64,000 nucleotides of DNA from JAGVPT01 sp963827085 (GCA_963827085.1 CAWGZY010000001.1:434001-498000), one strand, 5' to 3'; positions 19,374-27,689 are shown, numbered from the stretch's first letter. Numbers and translations: made by a program. Notes: generated by a model from the letters alone, not told the origin.

Positions 19374-19865
19374 CTATGTCAACGCAACTCCTGAACTCGG
19401 AGCAGCGTGTTCTGCGATGAATTGTGCTAATTGCAGGCTCGTTCCGTTCCCAACCCACTTCGCATCGCCGATCTCGATGACCGGCAATGTACGTATCCCT
19501 TTGGAAATGAGCAATTCCGGTTTGAAGGTTATATCCACTTCGTGCAACTCAAATGACATTTTCGATTGGAGATCCGTTAGTCTCCGTTTGACAATGGGGC
19601 AGAAGGGGCATCCAAGTCCGGTGTAGAGTGTGACGCTGCCAGCGACAGGAGCAACCGATGTTGCCGGTCGATCCTCAACCGACCCATATCCCATATATTG
19701 AGAAAGAGAAGGGAAGTAACGGACGTACAGCGAAAGAAAGATCGGAATAAAGAGAAGCCACAGAACGGCCTGTATGTAGCTCCCGCGGAAGAGATAAAAA
19801 ACTATTCCGCAGACAACGACAAGCCAACTGCCGTAAACGAGTGAAACATGACATTGCTGTTTCAT
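19374..19865 (-). CDS. Membrane-anchored glutaredoxin-like protein
   Basis: The start at 19865 has AAGGAAA upstream. Of 163 residues, about 12-55 form two transmembrane segments. Residues about 75-150 are a thioredoxin-fold domain with VTLYTGLGCPFCPIVKRR (CPFC redox pair), the cis-Pro motif RTLPVIEIG and GNGTSLQLAQFI. It probably works as a thiol-disulfide reductase at the membrane; the partner is unknown. It is one of the stand-alone genes left of intI. Confidence 0.8.
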   Translation of the reverse strand: MKQQCHVSLVYGSWLVVVCGIVFYLFRGSYIQAVLWLLFIPIFLSLYVRYFPSLSQYMGYGSVEDRPATSVAPVAGSVTLYTGLGCPFCPIVKRRLTDLQSKMSFELHEVDITFKPELLISKGIRTLPVIEIGDAKWVGNGTSLQLAQFIAEHAAPSSGVALT

Positions 19866-19989
19866 GATGTTTCCTTTCGAGAAGATTATTCGATGTTGAA
19901 GAAGAGCCGTCATCGTGCACTTAAAAAGAAGGCGGCATGGTTGTTTTTACCCCGTCGTTTCTTTCAGGAGGGGCAAGGCAAACAAGCTA

Positions 19990-20415
19990 TCATGGTTTTT
20001 TGTTCGGCACAGAGAAGCGTTCGTGAATATCAGAGCCAACTCGCACCGGCTTGCGCGAGTGTATGTTAATAGGGCACCAGAGAGAGCGTGCACGAGCCAA
20101 GACTTTCAGGTCGCTCGATCGAAGCAGTTCGGTGTGCCGTTCGAAGATATTTTTTTCGGCACTCCCCACCCAGGTGCGCGCAATAATCTCATCACCCAGA
20201 CGTGCGGAACTCAAGTAATCAATTTCATGACGGACAACGACCCATCCGATTGCTTCTTTCTGGGCATCCGTCGCCGCTGAATTCCAATGCGACGTTGACA
20301 CTTCCTGGACCCAGCGCATGTAGACGACATTATTCACATGGTCGAATTGATCAATGTCTTCTGGTAGGACTGAAATTATCTGTTCAAATCGTTCAGTCGC
20401 CGGGTCGATTGTCAT
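19990..20415 (-). CDS. Acyl-CoA thioesterase (4HBT/hot-dog fold)
   Basis: A 141-residue protein with the hot-dog fold hallmark DQFDHVNNVVYMRWVQEV, where the Asp/His-containing loop is the usual YbgC/FcbC active site. Later strands follow (DYLSSARLGDEIIARTWVG, KVLARARSLWCPINIHSRKP). It likely hydrolyses short acyl-CoA thioesters. An attC-like string (GCAGCCTGCAGACCGGAGCT) lies just upstream of its start. Confidence 0.85.
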   Translation of the reverse strand: MTIDPATERFEQIISVLPEDIDQFDHVNNVVYMRWVQEVSTSHWNSAATDAQKEAIGWVVVRHEIDYLSSARLGDEIIARTWVGSAEKNIFERHTELLRSSDLKVLARARSLWCPINIHSRKPVRVGSDIHERFSVPNKKP

Positions 20416-20450
20416 AGGGTATATCTTTCTGTCGTGTATACACCATCAAC

Positions 20451-20480
20451 GCAGCCTGCAGACCGGAGCTGCGTTGACGG
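20451..20480 (-). repeat. Candidate attC relic
   Basis: AGCCTGCAGACCGGAGCTGCG resembles the left arm of the good attC sites (CCTAACGGACCGGAGCTAAGCTGCG). It lies between the thioesterase start and the stop of the next minus-strand gene, the position expected for attC. Confidence 0.4.
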
Positions 20481-20484
20481 CAAA

Positions 20485-20838
20485 TCATTTATTTTTTCTG
20501 CCACTCATTGTTGTTTTCTTGACCCAGGACGAAAACTGTTTACGAATCGTTGCGGCTGGAAAGACAATCAAAATAAAAATGAGGACGATAGAGGTTCTTA
20601 CTCTCCGAGGGTCGACAAAGCCCGCTTTGTAGATTATTCCATAAGTAAGAAATATAAGCGCGAGAAGGAATATCCGAACGATCAACTGTATGGATATAAT
20701 TTTGAAAAATTTTCCTTCTGTTTCTTGCCGCCGCATTAGAATCTTCGTGAAAACGACATCGAGTAATATCCCGCTAAGATATTCAAAAATCGAGATAATC
20801 GCCAGAAGAGTAACAAGTATAAAAAATGTTATTTCCAT
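20485..20838 (-). CDS. Small integral membrane protein of unknown function
   Basis: 117 residues with three hydrophobic segments (about 3-28, 45-68 and 80-98) and a basic C-terminal tail (SGRKNK). No family was recognised. It is a stand-alone minus-strand gene with no evident ribosome site. Confidence 0.6.
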   Translation of the reverse strand: MEITFFILVTLLAIISIFEYLSGILLDVVFTKILMRRQETEGKFFKIISIQLIVRIFLLALIFLTYGIIYKAGFVDPRRVRTSIVLIFILIVFPAATIRKQFSSWVKKTTMSGRKNK

Positions 20839-20899
20839 TCAGTTCGGCTGGCTGACAGTTTCGAACGAAGTTGTGCTGCAGTCTTAGCTCAATTCCCGG

Positions 20900-21094
20900 C
20901 TATACAGCGTTTCCTTTATTTTCCTTTTGCGTTGGCTCGTTACCACGAAATCCGCGGCTTAATCCTCCGAATAATACCAACGCAATTGCGAAGATAAGTC
21001 CGCTGATTATCGAAGTAATGATTTTCGACATAAGAAGAATAGCGAGGATCATACAAACGCTAAAGAACGATGCAACAGCGGCTTTTCTTTTCAT
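20900..21094 (-). CDS. Small membrane protein of unknown function
   Basis: 64 residues: a basic start (MKRKAAV), two hydrophobic helices (about 7-23 and 25-47) and a polar tail. AGGAAA lies upstream of the ATG, which supports a real gene. No family was recognised. Confidence 0.55.
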   Translation of the reverse strand: MKRKAAVASFFSVCMILAILLMSKIITSIISGLIFAIALVLFGGLSRGFRGNEPTQKENKGNAV

Positions 21095-21176
21095 GGTTTT
21101 TTCCTGTAAACTTTAGAACACCGCATGGGGATTTGTTCTGCACGGCTCTCTGCGGAATGGTTCGTAAAACGCAGGA

Positions 21177-21593
21177 CTAATTGCGTATTTTTATTCCAAC
21201 CAGCGTAAGAACATGCTTGATGTCGGCCTTCTTTTTTATATCGAGCCGCAAACCTCTTCCTTCGACATAGCGTTTTGCCTTCTTCAATTCTTGGATCATC
21301 TTCACGGGGAGATCGCTCTCCTCAACGGCACTGACGGCTTTGTCGCCAAATATAAATGCTACTCTAAAATATTTTTCATAGGGAGCAAAGAAGAAGAGGT
21401 TCCGCTTTTTTAGCAATAATTTTAGTGTCCAGCCTGAGCTGCCGCCGTAATACTTCCATTCCTCGGTCAGCGGTCCGTATTGGCCTTGAAGCGTTTTTTT
21501 TAATTCGTCCCAATATAGGTATGACCGACCAAGTGCATCAGACAGCATTGTGTTATTTGGCTTCACTGATTTATTTATGAAAGTGCTGGGCAT
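21177..21593 (-). CDS. DUF3788-family protein
   Basis: 138 residues that fit the DUF3788 pattern: LYWDELKKTL, WKYYGGSSGWTLKLLLKKR, FFAPYEKYFRVAFIFGDKAV, then a Lys-rich helix and DIKHVLTLVGIKIRN at the end. Members are small cytoplasmic proteins of unknown function. An attC-like relic starts 28 bases upstream of its start. Confidence 0.75.
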   Translation of the reverse strand: MPSTFINKSVKPNNTMLSDALGRSYLYWDELKKTLQGQYGPLTEEWKYYGGSSGWTLKLLLKKRNLFFFAPYEKYFRVAFIFGDKAVSAVEESDLPVKMIQELKKAKRYVEGRGLRLDIKKKADIKHVLTLVGIKIRN

Positions 21594-21620
21594 AAGTTTT
21601 GATTGAGTATGGTATTGTGA

Positions 21621-21744
21621 GCGCTAGAAAATTGACCGGAGTTAATTTTTGACGAGACCATTATTGGCCGTACTGCGTAGAATGGGCGATAATGGATAAA
21701 GTCATATTATGGATGGTGTGCTCCATGCCGGATGGCCGCTTAGG
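21621..21744 (-). repeat. Candidate attC relic
   Basis: GCGCTAGAAAATTGACCGGA plus GTTAA at 21621-21645 resembles the R' arm (GCGCCCTAACGGACCGGAGCTAA). GCTTAGG at 21738-21744 resembles R'' and contains the stop codon of the SPFH gene (21740-21742). The 124-bp length fits the intact sites. Confidence 0.5.
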
Positions 21745-22639
21745 ATGTCGGCTTTTGCTGAGCGGCCGGGTCCCTTAACGGAAGCACTCCCGCGAGGTCG
21801 CCGATGACATTGACTAACTCTGTATTTCCGGATATGACCACTTTTGAATTCTTCTCGAGCGAAGTCTGAACGGTATCGAGCCTTTTGAGAAGCTGGGCAT
21901 TTCCTACAAAGTACTTATTGGCAGCGTCGTTGACGAGTCTGATAGCCTCGGCGTCTCCTTCGGCTTCTAGGATTTTGGCTTGGCGGACGCCCTCTGCCTT
22001 CTTTATGGATGCCCGCTTTTCACCGTCTGCGGTAGTCTCGGCCGCGGTTGCGAAGTCAATAGCGGCTATTTTTTCGTTTTCCGCTTTCACTATTTTGTTC
22101 ATTGTGTCCTGCACATCTTTTGGCGGGTCAATTTCCTTTAGTTCTGCCCGAACGATGTCTATTCCCCACGATGAAGTCTCCTGGATAAGAATCCGGTGAA
22201 GTTCGTCATTGATTTTACCTCTTTCGCTGTTGGCCGACTTTAGAGTCAATGTCCCGATGATATTCCTCAAGGTTGTCCGGGCGAGGTTTACGATCTGGCT
22301 GTTGACGTTGTTCACGTTATACTGCGAACTCTTGACGCTCTCCTCGTCGGATTTCACCTTATAGTATATCTGTGCGTCGACCATCGCGTTGAGATTGTCG
22401 TTGGTAATGATTTCCTGCGGCTCAGCATCGATCATTTGCTCGGTCGTATTGATCTGGTACATGTGATCGATAATCGGGATCATCCAGTGGAAACCGGGGC
22501 CTGCGAATTTTTTGTATTTGCCGAGCCGTTCGACAAGACCTCTGTGTGTCGGGCGAATGATACGAATGCCCAGAATAAAAATTACTACCAAAACAATTCC
22601 GATTATTACTGGTGTTCCAAGAGAATGCACGTCGTCCAT
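21740..22639 (-). CDS. SPFH/Band 7 family membrane protein (stomatin/QmcA-like)
   Basis: 299 residues: one N-terminal transmembrane helix (about 9-28), then the SPFH domain with RIIRPTHRGLVERLGKY, GPGFHWMIPIID and DAQIYYKVKSDEE, a coiled coil rich in KAEGVRQAKILEAEGDAEAI, and a polar tail. Such proteins oligomerise on membranes and often assist proteases or microdomain organisation. No partner NfeD or protease gene is adjacent. GAGGA precedes the ATG. Confidence 0.92.
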   Translation of the reverse strand: MDDVHSLGTPVIIGIVLVVIFILGIRIIRPTHRGLVERLGKYKKFAGPGFHWMIPIIDHMYQINTTEQMIDAEPQEIITNDNLNAMVDAQIYYKVKSDEESVKSSQYNVNNVNSQIVNLARTTLRNIIGTLTLKSANSERGKINDELHRILIQETSSWGIDIVRAELKEIDPPKDVQDTMNKIVKAENEKIAAIDFATAAETTADGEKRASIKKAEGVRQAKILEAEGDAEAIRLVNDAANKYFVGNAQLLKRLDTVQTSLEKNSKVVISGNTELVNVIGDLAGVLPLRDPAAQQKPTS

Positions 22640-22686
22640 GGTTGTGTCCTCAATAATAGTTCATGATGGTTTCGATGAGTGCAACA

Positions 22687-22742
22687 GCCTAAGTCGGAGC
22701 TGCTCTGTTGGAGAATCCCTGAGTGCTTTGTCGCTGTCAGCG
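22687..22742 (-). repeat. Candidate attC relic
   Basis: GCCTAAGTCGGAGCTGC at 22687-22703 resembles the attC R' arm, and GTCAGCG at 22736-22742 resembles R''. The stop codon of the metallo-beta-lactamase gene (22737-22739) lies in it. The centre is shortened. Confidence 0.45.
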
Positions 22743-23483
22743 GCTATTTTTCTTTTCATGATCTTCTAAAAGTTGCAATGTGTGTTCGAGTCCTTTGTTA
22801 TCGGCCCAACCGAAGTGCCCGGGAATAACAAACTGCGGATTGGGAAATCGCTTGATCACGTTAGCGACACTTGCTGCCCATTCTGATAGATTGGCATCTC
22901 CAAGATACCCGAGGTCGTTTGCTTCGGTACTTTTTACCAAACAGCCGCCATAAAGCACTTTTTCCCGGCCAAACCAGATCACAATGTTATCTTTCGTATG
23001 TCCCTCGCCCGGGTAGTAGGTTAAAAAGCGGTGGTTGCCGATTATGAACGTCGTGTCTTTGGTAAAAAAGTATTGCGCTTGTTTTTCATTATGTTCTTTG
23101 CACAAGTCAAAAGTCTGTTTTGATGAATAGGTTGTAATTCCTTTTTGTTTTAGAAAATCTAATCCGGCTGTTCTATCATCGTGGAAATGTGTCGCAATGC
23201 AGAGGGCGACATTTGTGTGATGTCGAAACTGTATACTGTCGAGCAACGGCTGAAATTGTGTCGTATCCCATGGTGTGTCGAACATAACAGCACCCTTGTC
23301 GGTAATCAAATACATGCTGTTTGAAGGGATCATTTTCCCGTTAAGCAGCCGGTGTGTTGTGTAGATGTAAAAGTCTCCGGTCAAATGCGAAATAGCGATG
23401 CTCGGTATACTCGCCTGTCCATACATGGAGGGTGAAATGTCGAGTGTAATTAAAATTATTATTGGGATGAAGATCGGTTTCAT
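22737..23483 (-). CDS. Subclass B1-like metallo-beta-lactamase
   Basis: 248 residues with a signal peptide (ending near SPSMYGQ). All six zinc ligands of the B1 subclass are visible: HFHDD (His116, His118, Asp120 in BBL numbering) within CIATHFHDDRTAGLDFL, GEGHTKDNIVIWF (His196), YGGCLVKSTEANDLGYLGDAN (Cys221) and VIPGHFGW (His263). Length and spacing match chromosomal flavobacterial B1 enzymes, which hydrolyse penicillins, cephalosporins and carbapenems in the periplasm. Activity here is inferred. It lies in the decayed cassette-like run next to intI, with attC-like relics on both sides. Confidence 0.9.
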   Translation of the reverse strand: MKPIFIPIIILITLDISPSMYGQASIPSIAISHLTGDFYIYTTHRLLNGKMIPSNSMYLITDKGAVMFDTPWDTTQFQPLLDSIQFRHHTNVALCIATHFHDDRTAGLDFLKQKGITTYSSKQTFDLCKEHNEKQAQYFFTKDTTFIIGNHRFLTYYPGEGHTKDNIVIWFGREKVLYGGCLVKSTEANDLGYLGDANLSEWAASVANVIKRFPNPQFVIPGHFGWADNKGLEHTLQLLEDHEKKNSR

Positions 23484-23858
23484 ACAATGAGCGCTAGTCC
23501 GTAATATGACATTGGAAGAAGTTTACACGTATAATCGGATTGGAGCTATCCTGCAGAACGGATGAGCAATAAGAAAACGGCATAATGTCATTTGGAAATG
23601 TTTTGCATCGAGACTTCCAAGCGGAGAAGGAGAAGCTGCATGTCGGCTTACAATGTTGCTGATCAGTATCCGATCGTCATTAGCACCATTGCAGGAACGA
23701 GTACTTAGCCAAAAAAAAACAAAAGCCTCCATGATCGATTATCCAATCAGGAGGTAATGATTCGTTCGCTCCCGAATCGGTCGTGGCATGTGCAAGAATG
23801 TAGCGGTAATCGAGGGTACAATCAAGAACAAAAAGTTGACGCGTGAAAAAGAAAATTC
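23484..23858. other. Non-coding stretch between metallo-beta-lactamase and intI, with attC-like traces
   Basis: No gene is supported here. GTATAATCGGATTGGAGC at 23529-23546, followed by TATCCTGCAG, resembles the R' arm of attC. CTTAAAT at 23858-23864 overlaps the intI stop codon and resembles R''. The rest shows nothing recognisable. Confidence 0.4.
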
Positions 23859-24827
23859 TTAAATGCCGTAGATCTCTAATGGACTCTTTACATTCAGATT
23901 TGATTCCATGACATGAGTATATATCATGGTAGTTTCGGGAGTACTGTGGCCTAACAGCTCTTGTATGATGCGCAAGTTAACTCCGGATTCCAGCAAGTGC
24001 GTTGCAAAAGTATGGCGAAGTGTGTGAGGAGTTACTCTCTTTGGGATTTTTGATTTCAACGCGGCACTTCGTACTATTCTTGTTATCGTTGCAGTATCAA
24101 GATGCCATCTTCCCTTATTGCCCGTAACCGGGTCTTTAAAAAGTTTTGTTGAAGGGAAAAGGAACTGCCAAATCACTTCTTTCCCCATATTTTTGTATTT
24201 CCTTCCTAATCTATCCGGTAAAAAGGCGTTTCCATAGCCATGTTTTATGTCTTCAGAATGCAATTGGATAACCTTCGCAATATGCTCACGAAGTTTACCT
24301 ACAATTGGCTCCGGTAATAATGTGATTCGATCCTTGCTCCCTTTTCCCGCAACGACGTTGATTCTTTTAAGGTCAAAATCTATGTCTTGTATTCGAAGAT
24401 TTAAAAATTCATTTACTCTTAACCCCGTTCCGTACAACATTTCAATTATCAATTTTTTTGTTCCAACTTCACTTTTCAGCAATGTGTTCATCTCTTTCTT
24501 GCTTAAAACAACTGGTAATCGTTTTGACCTGAAAGCTCTTATTGCGTTGATATCTCCGTTTAAGGTGATTTTCAGAACCTCTTTGTATAAAAAGAGAATT
24601 GCGCTCAAGGCAATATTCTGCGTCGACGGAGCAACTCTTCGTTTCACCGCGAGATATGTCAAATATTTTTCAATATCTTTTTCAGTCAATTGTGAAGGAT
24701 GTTGCAGCTTGTGAAATTTGATATACTGTACTATCCATCGTATGTATTGTTCTTCGGTTTTTTGAGAATATCGTTTTAGCCTAAATTTGTTCCGGAGTTG
24801 GTCAAGGAGTTTAGGGGAGGTTTCCAT
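23859..24827 (-). CDS. intI: Integron integrase (IntI-type tyrosine recombinase)
   Basis: 322 residues. The N-terminal SAM-like DNA-binding domain (RLKRYSQKTEEQYIRWIVQY) precedes the tyrosine recombinase domain with all catalytic residues: Arg in LYGTGLRVNEFLNLR, Lys in GKGSKDRI, HTLRH (H-x-x-R), LLGHSTPET (His) and TMIYTHV (nucleophile Tyr). What marks it as IntI and not XerC/D is the extra segment between patch III and box II (LFPSTKLFKDPVTGNKGRWH, then LDTATITRIVRSA) and the terminal SPLE. IntI recombines attC with attI or attC. The gene has the same orientation as the cassettes; normally intI diverges from them. No ribosome site is evident before the ATG. Confidence 0.93.
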   Translation of the reverse strand: METSPKLLDQLRNKFRLKRYSQKTEEQYIRWIVQYIKFHKLQHPSQLTEKDIEKYLTYLAVKRRVAPSTQNIALSAILFLYKEVLKITLNGDINAIRAFRSKRLPVVLSKKEMNTLLKSEVGTKKLIIEMLYGTGLRVNEFLNLRIQDIDFDLKRINVVAGKGSKDRITLLPEPIVGKLREHIAKVIQLHSEDIKHGYGNAFLPDRLGRKYKNMGKEVIWQFLFPSTKLFKDPVTGNKGRWHLDTATITRIVRSAALKSKIPKRVTPHTLRHTFATHLLESGVNLRIIQELLGHSTPETTMIYTHVMESNLNVKSPLEIYGI

Positions 24828-25174
24828 AGTTTAGCAATGATTAGGACATGAATCGGAACTTGGCAACAAGATCGCCGTATATAAAAAAGGCTGTCTCAGA
24901 ACGAGAGAAAAATACACAAGTGAAAACCAAAGCATTGGCGTTTAAGTGACCGGCGGTACGGCGACAGCGATTATTGTGGGTATGGGTCGCATCCTGCACG
25001 CAGCAGCCATTGTTCTATAGTAAACCGAAATGGCGATTTCTTCCATGTGTTTTGCGCTGAACCAAATCGTTAGAGGTTAGTTTGGTCAGTCTGTCGAACG
25101 CGGTTTTCTTCTCCTGTACTGTAACCAACCCGGATATCAATGCGTATACATTAATATCAACGAAGGAGTATGCA
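24828..25174. other. Region upstream of intI with a decayed attC fragment
   Basis: No gene is supported. At 25055-25105 the sequence (CCAAATCGTTAGAGGTTAGT ... GTCAGTCTGTCGAAC) aligns with the inner right arm of the long attC form (AAATCGTCGACGGCTGGTTC ... GTCAGCTTGTCGAGC), so a decayed attC lies here. GTTAGAG near 25070 is the only core-like heptamer; a functional attI could not be identified. Confidence 0.45.
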
Positions 25175-25837
25175 ATGAATACAATAATAAAATTTGGGGA
25201 AGATGTTGAAGGATATAATATCCCTGTTTTAAACGAACGAGAAATAAGAGCGTCTGCAGGAATACTATTCTTGTTTATGGTAATCTCTCTAATGTTAGTC
25301 ATATTTAAAACGGAATTTTTACTGATAAAGTATGTGATAACAATGTTCCTCACGGATTTTATTATCCGTGTTTTTGTTAATCCTAAATTTTCTCCTTCAT
25401 TAATCCTTGGGCGATTGATTGTCAGGAATCAAGTCCCCGAATATGTTGGGGCTCAACAAAAAAAAATTGCCTGGACAATTGGTTTAGTGTTGGCAACTAT
25501 AATGTTTATTTTTCTCGTGGTAGTAAATGCATATAGCCCAATAACCGGTATTATCTGTCTCACCTGCCTAATATTCTTGTTTTTTGAAACAGCGTTTGGT
25601 ATTTGTTTGGGATGTAAATTCTATTCAATGTTTCATAAAGAAAAGGCCCAATACTGCCCTGGTGAAGTTTGTGACGTAAAATCAAAACACGATATTCAAA
25701 AAACATCCGGGGTCCAGGTGCTAATTGTTTTCGGATTTATTGCCTACATTGTCGTCGCAGTCATGTTGTTTAATAGTAATTTTAGTAAAAAACCCTATGA
25801 CTTGTTTGGAATTTATAGTACTTCGCAATCTAAATAA
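25175..25837 (+). CDS. DUF4395-family membrane protein
   Basis: The start at 25175 follows AAGGAG by six bases. The 220-residue product matches the DUF4395 pattern: YNIPVLNEREIRASAGILF at the N-terminus, INPKFSP-type loop (VNPKFSPSLILGRLIVRNQ), PEYVGAQQKKIAWTIGLVLA, and a Cys-containing end (FGICLGCKFYSMF ... QYCPGEVCDV). About four transmembrane helices are visible. The family has no known activity; Cys pairs suggest redox or metal binding. It is the only clear plus-strand gene near the intI end of the array, opposite to the cassettes. Confidence 0.8.
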   Translation: MNTIIKFGEDVEGYNIPVLNEREIRASAGILFLFMVISLMLVIFKTEFLLIKYVITMFLTDFIIRVFVNPKFSPSLILGRLIVRNQVPEYVGAQQKKIAWTIGLVLATIMFIFLVVVNAYSPITGIICLTCLIFLFFETAFGICLGCKFYSMFHKEKAQYCPGEVCDVKSKHDIQKTSGVQVLIVFGFIAYIVVAVMLFNSNFSKKPYDLFGIYSTSQSK

Positions 25838-25864
25838 TTAAGACTTATCGCTGCCGTTTCCATA

Positions 25865-27148
25865 CTATTTTAAGAGCAGCAACTTCCTCGTCTGTACAAA
25901 ACTTCCCGCCTGCAGTCGGTAGAAGTACACCCCGCTCGCGAAAGTAGATGCATTCCATTGTCGGGTGTAATTTCCCGCCTGCAATTCTCCCAATACAATT
26001 GTCGATACTTCTCTTCCTACGATGTCAAAGACCTTGAGCGATGCGAATGACCGGGTAGGGAGAGAGAACGAGATGGTTGTCGTCGGATTAAATGGATTAG
26101 GGTAATTCTGTGAAAGCGAGAATCTTGTGGGTGTCTCACCCATGTTTAATTTTACGGAAACCAACTCTGACAACGGCCGTCGCCAGACCCCACCATCTGC
26201 AGTCCCCGCGAAGAGATTCGCTCCACTGACAGCAAGAGAAATGACAAACGTGTTGGTTAGGCCTGAGTCGACTTCAGTCCAGCTTGTTCCATTGTTAGTG
26301 GAAAGAAAGACGCCGCCATCGGTTCCTGCAAAGAGATTCGTTCCGCTGACAGCAAAAGAAGAGACAGTCGTGTTAGTGAGTCCTGAGTCGACTTCAGTCC
26401 AGCTTGTTCCATTGTTAGTGGAAAGAAAGACGCCGCCATCGGTTCCTGCAAAGAGATTCGTTCCGCTGGCAGCAAAAGAATAGACATTCGTGTTAGTGAG
26501 GCCTGAGTCGACTGGAGTCCATAATGTTCCATTGTCAGTGGAAAGAAAGACGCCAGCGCCAGTCCCTGCAAAGAGATTCGTTTCACTGGCAGCAAGAGAA
26601 AGGATATTGGTGTTGGTGAGACCTGAGTCGACTGGTGTCCAGCTTGATCCATTATTAGTGGAAAGAAAGACGCCAGAGCCATAAAATGTCCCTGCGAAAA
26701 GGTTCGTTCCACTGACGGCAAAAGAAAGGACATACGTGTTGGTTAAACCTGAGTTGACTGGAGTCCAGCTTGTTCCGTTGTCAGTGGAAAGGAAGACCCC
26801 AGCACCATAAACAGTCCCTGCAAAGAGATCGGTTCCACTGACCGCAAGAGAAAGGACAAAGGCGTTGGCTAGACCTGAATTGACTGGAGTCCAGCTAGTT
26901 CCATTGTCAGTGGATCGATAGACTCCACCATAATCATTCACGGCAAAGAGATTTGTGCCGCTCACGGCAAAACAACCAACAACATCGCTATCAGGATTAG
27001 ATAGACTCGTTTGCACCCATTGTGCCTGCAATGGATGTGCGGACGCTACAAGCATCCATAAGAAAAAAAAAGAAATATGTTTCACAACTTTTACTTTTCG
27101 CAACGAGCAACGAACTTCTATCTTTATTTCGTTTTTGCCTTCAACCAT
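25865..27148 (-). CDS. Secreted repeat beta-propeller protein with T9SS sorting tail
   Basis: The ATG at 27148 has GAGG about ten bases upstream; GTG at 27169 or at 27085 are alternatives. A signal segment (HISFFFLWMLVASAHPLQA) is followed by about seven BNR-type repeats of 40 residues, each with LFAGT..GVFLSTDNGTSWT..DSGLTNT. The tail from about residue 350 is a T9SS type A sorting domain (NYPNPFNPTTTISFSLP ... GVYFYRLQAG). The 120-bp DNA repeats are nearly exact: 26281-26340 and 26401-26460 are identical, suggesting recent duplication. It is probably displayed on the cell surface; its ligand is unknown. Confidence 0.85.
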   Translation of the reverse strand: MVEGKNEIKIEVRCSLRKVKVVKHISFFFLWMLVASAHPLQAQWVQTSLSNPDSDVVGCFAVSGTNLFAVNDYGGVYRSTDNGTSWTPVNSGLANAFVLSLAVSGTDLFAGTVYGAGVFLSTDNGTSWTPVNSGLTNTYVLSFAVSGTNLFAGTFYGSGVFLSTNNGSSWTPVDSGLTNTNILSLAASETNLFAGTGAGVFLSTDNGTLWTPVDSGLTNTNVYSFAASGTNLFAGTDGGVFLSTNNGTSWTEVDSGLTNTTVSSFAVSGTNLFAGTDGGVFLSTNNGTSWTEVDSGLTNTFVISLAVSGANLFAGTADGGVWRRPLSELVSVKLNMGETPTRFSLSQNYPNPFNPTTTISFSLPTRSFASLKVFDIVGREVSTIVLGELQAGNYTRQWNASTFASGVYFYRLQAGSFVQTRKLLLLK

Positions 27149-27172
27149 AAATGCAAAAACCTCTTTCACTCC

Positions 27173-27257
27173 ACGAAATCGTCGACGGCTGGTTACGCCA
27201 GTCTGTCGAGCATTCTTTGCGGGATCCCGCGCATTCCACCGGGAACGACTGTTAGGT
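27173..27257 (-). repeat. attC site, R'' half (cassette 27267-27671)
   Basis: The R''-side arm is clear: TCGTCGACGGCTGGTTACGCC, the inserted hairpin (ATCCCGC ... ACCGGGA) and GTTAGGT at 27251-27257. The R' half is missing. Confidence 0.65.
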
Positions 27258-27266
27258 AGCGCACTC

Positions 27267-27671
27267 TCATTTTTGGGTTTTTCTTACTTCTTCTAGCTCC
27301 ATCATCGTTCGCCAGACCGCAACCCACTTTCCAGCAACGCATTGGAAAACCCAAAGGTCTCGTCCTTTTGAGTGTTCTCGATACTTCGCTCGTTCATATA
27401 ACATCTCGAATTGAAAACTCATTACGGCACAATCTCCAATCACGCTTATTTGTTCGTTGCTCTCTTGATATTCAAGAACCCGAGCATTTGTACAGAACTC
27501 GACAAAACTTGCAAGGAGTGCGTCCCGTCCTGCTACCTCACCGGAGAATCCAGGGAATTTCATGATAATATCCGGATGCAAATGCTGCGACATGGTAAGA
27601 GGCGAATTTGTCCGCCATGCTTGGTTTATTGCTGACAACACTTCATGGACTTGTAATTTGGAGTCTTTCAT
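27267..27671 (-). CDS. SnoaL/NTF2-like (DUF4440-type) protein
   Basis: 134 residues with the NTF2-like pattern: VLSAINQAWRTNSP, LHPDIIMKFPGFSGEVAGRD, FCTNARVLEYQESNEQISV, and DLWVFQCVAGKWVAVWRTMM at the end. Such folds act as small hydrolases, isomerases or binding proteins; the role here is unknown. The stop lies 10 bases from the R'' heptamer, as in a normal cassette. Confidence 0.75.
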   Translation of the reverse strand: MKDSKLQVHEVLSAINQAWRTNSPLTMSQHLHPDIIMKFPGFSGEVAGRDALLASFVEFCTNARVLEYQESNEQISVIGDCAVMSFQFEMLYERAKYREHSKGRDLWVFQCVAGKWVAVWRTMMELEEVRKTQK

Positions 27672-27689
27672 TTCAATTGTCCTCGATAT

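Noticed and set aside
23523..23732. Minus-strand 69-codon frame between metallo-beta-lactamase and intI
   Set aside because: No ribosome site, low-complexity composition and no recognisable features; attC-like traces overlap it.
23859..24827. Tyrosine recombinase as XerC/XerD or a phage integrase
   Set aside because: The extra segment between patch III and box II and the SPLE end are IntI features, and attC sites surround it.
24880..24912. GGCTGTCTCAGAACGAGAGAA upstream of intI as an insertion sequence end
   Set aside because: It resembles common IS termini only loosely, and no partner repeat or transposase is nearby.
24828..25174. attI site next to intI
   Set aside because: Only one core-like heptamer (GTTAGAG) was seen and it lies within a decayed attC fragment; cassette orientation also argues against attI here.
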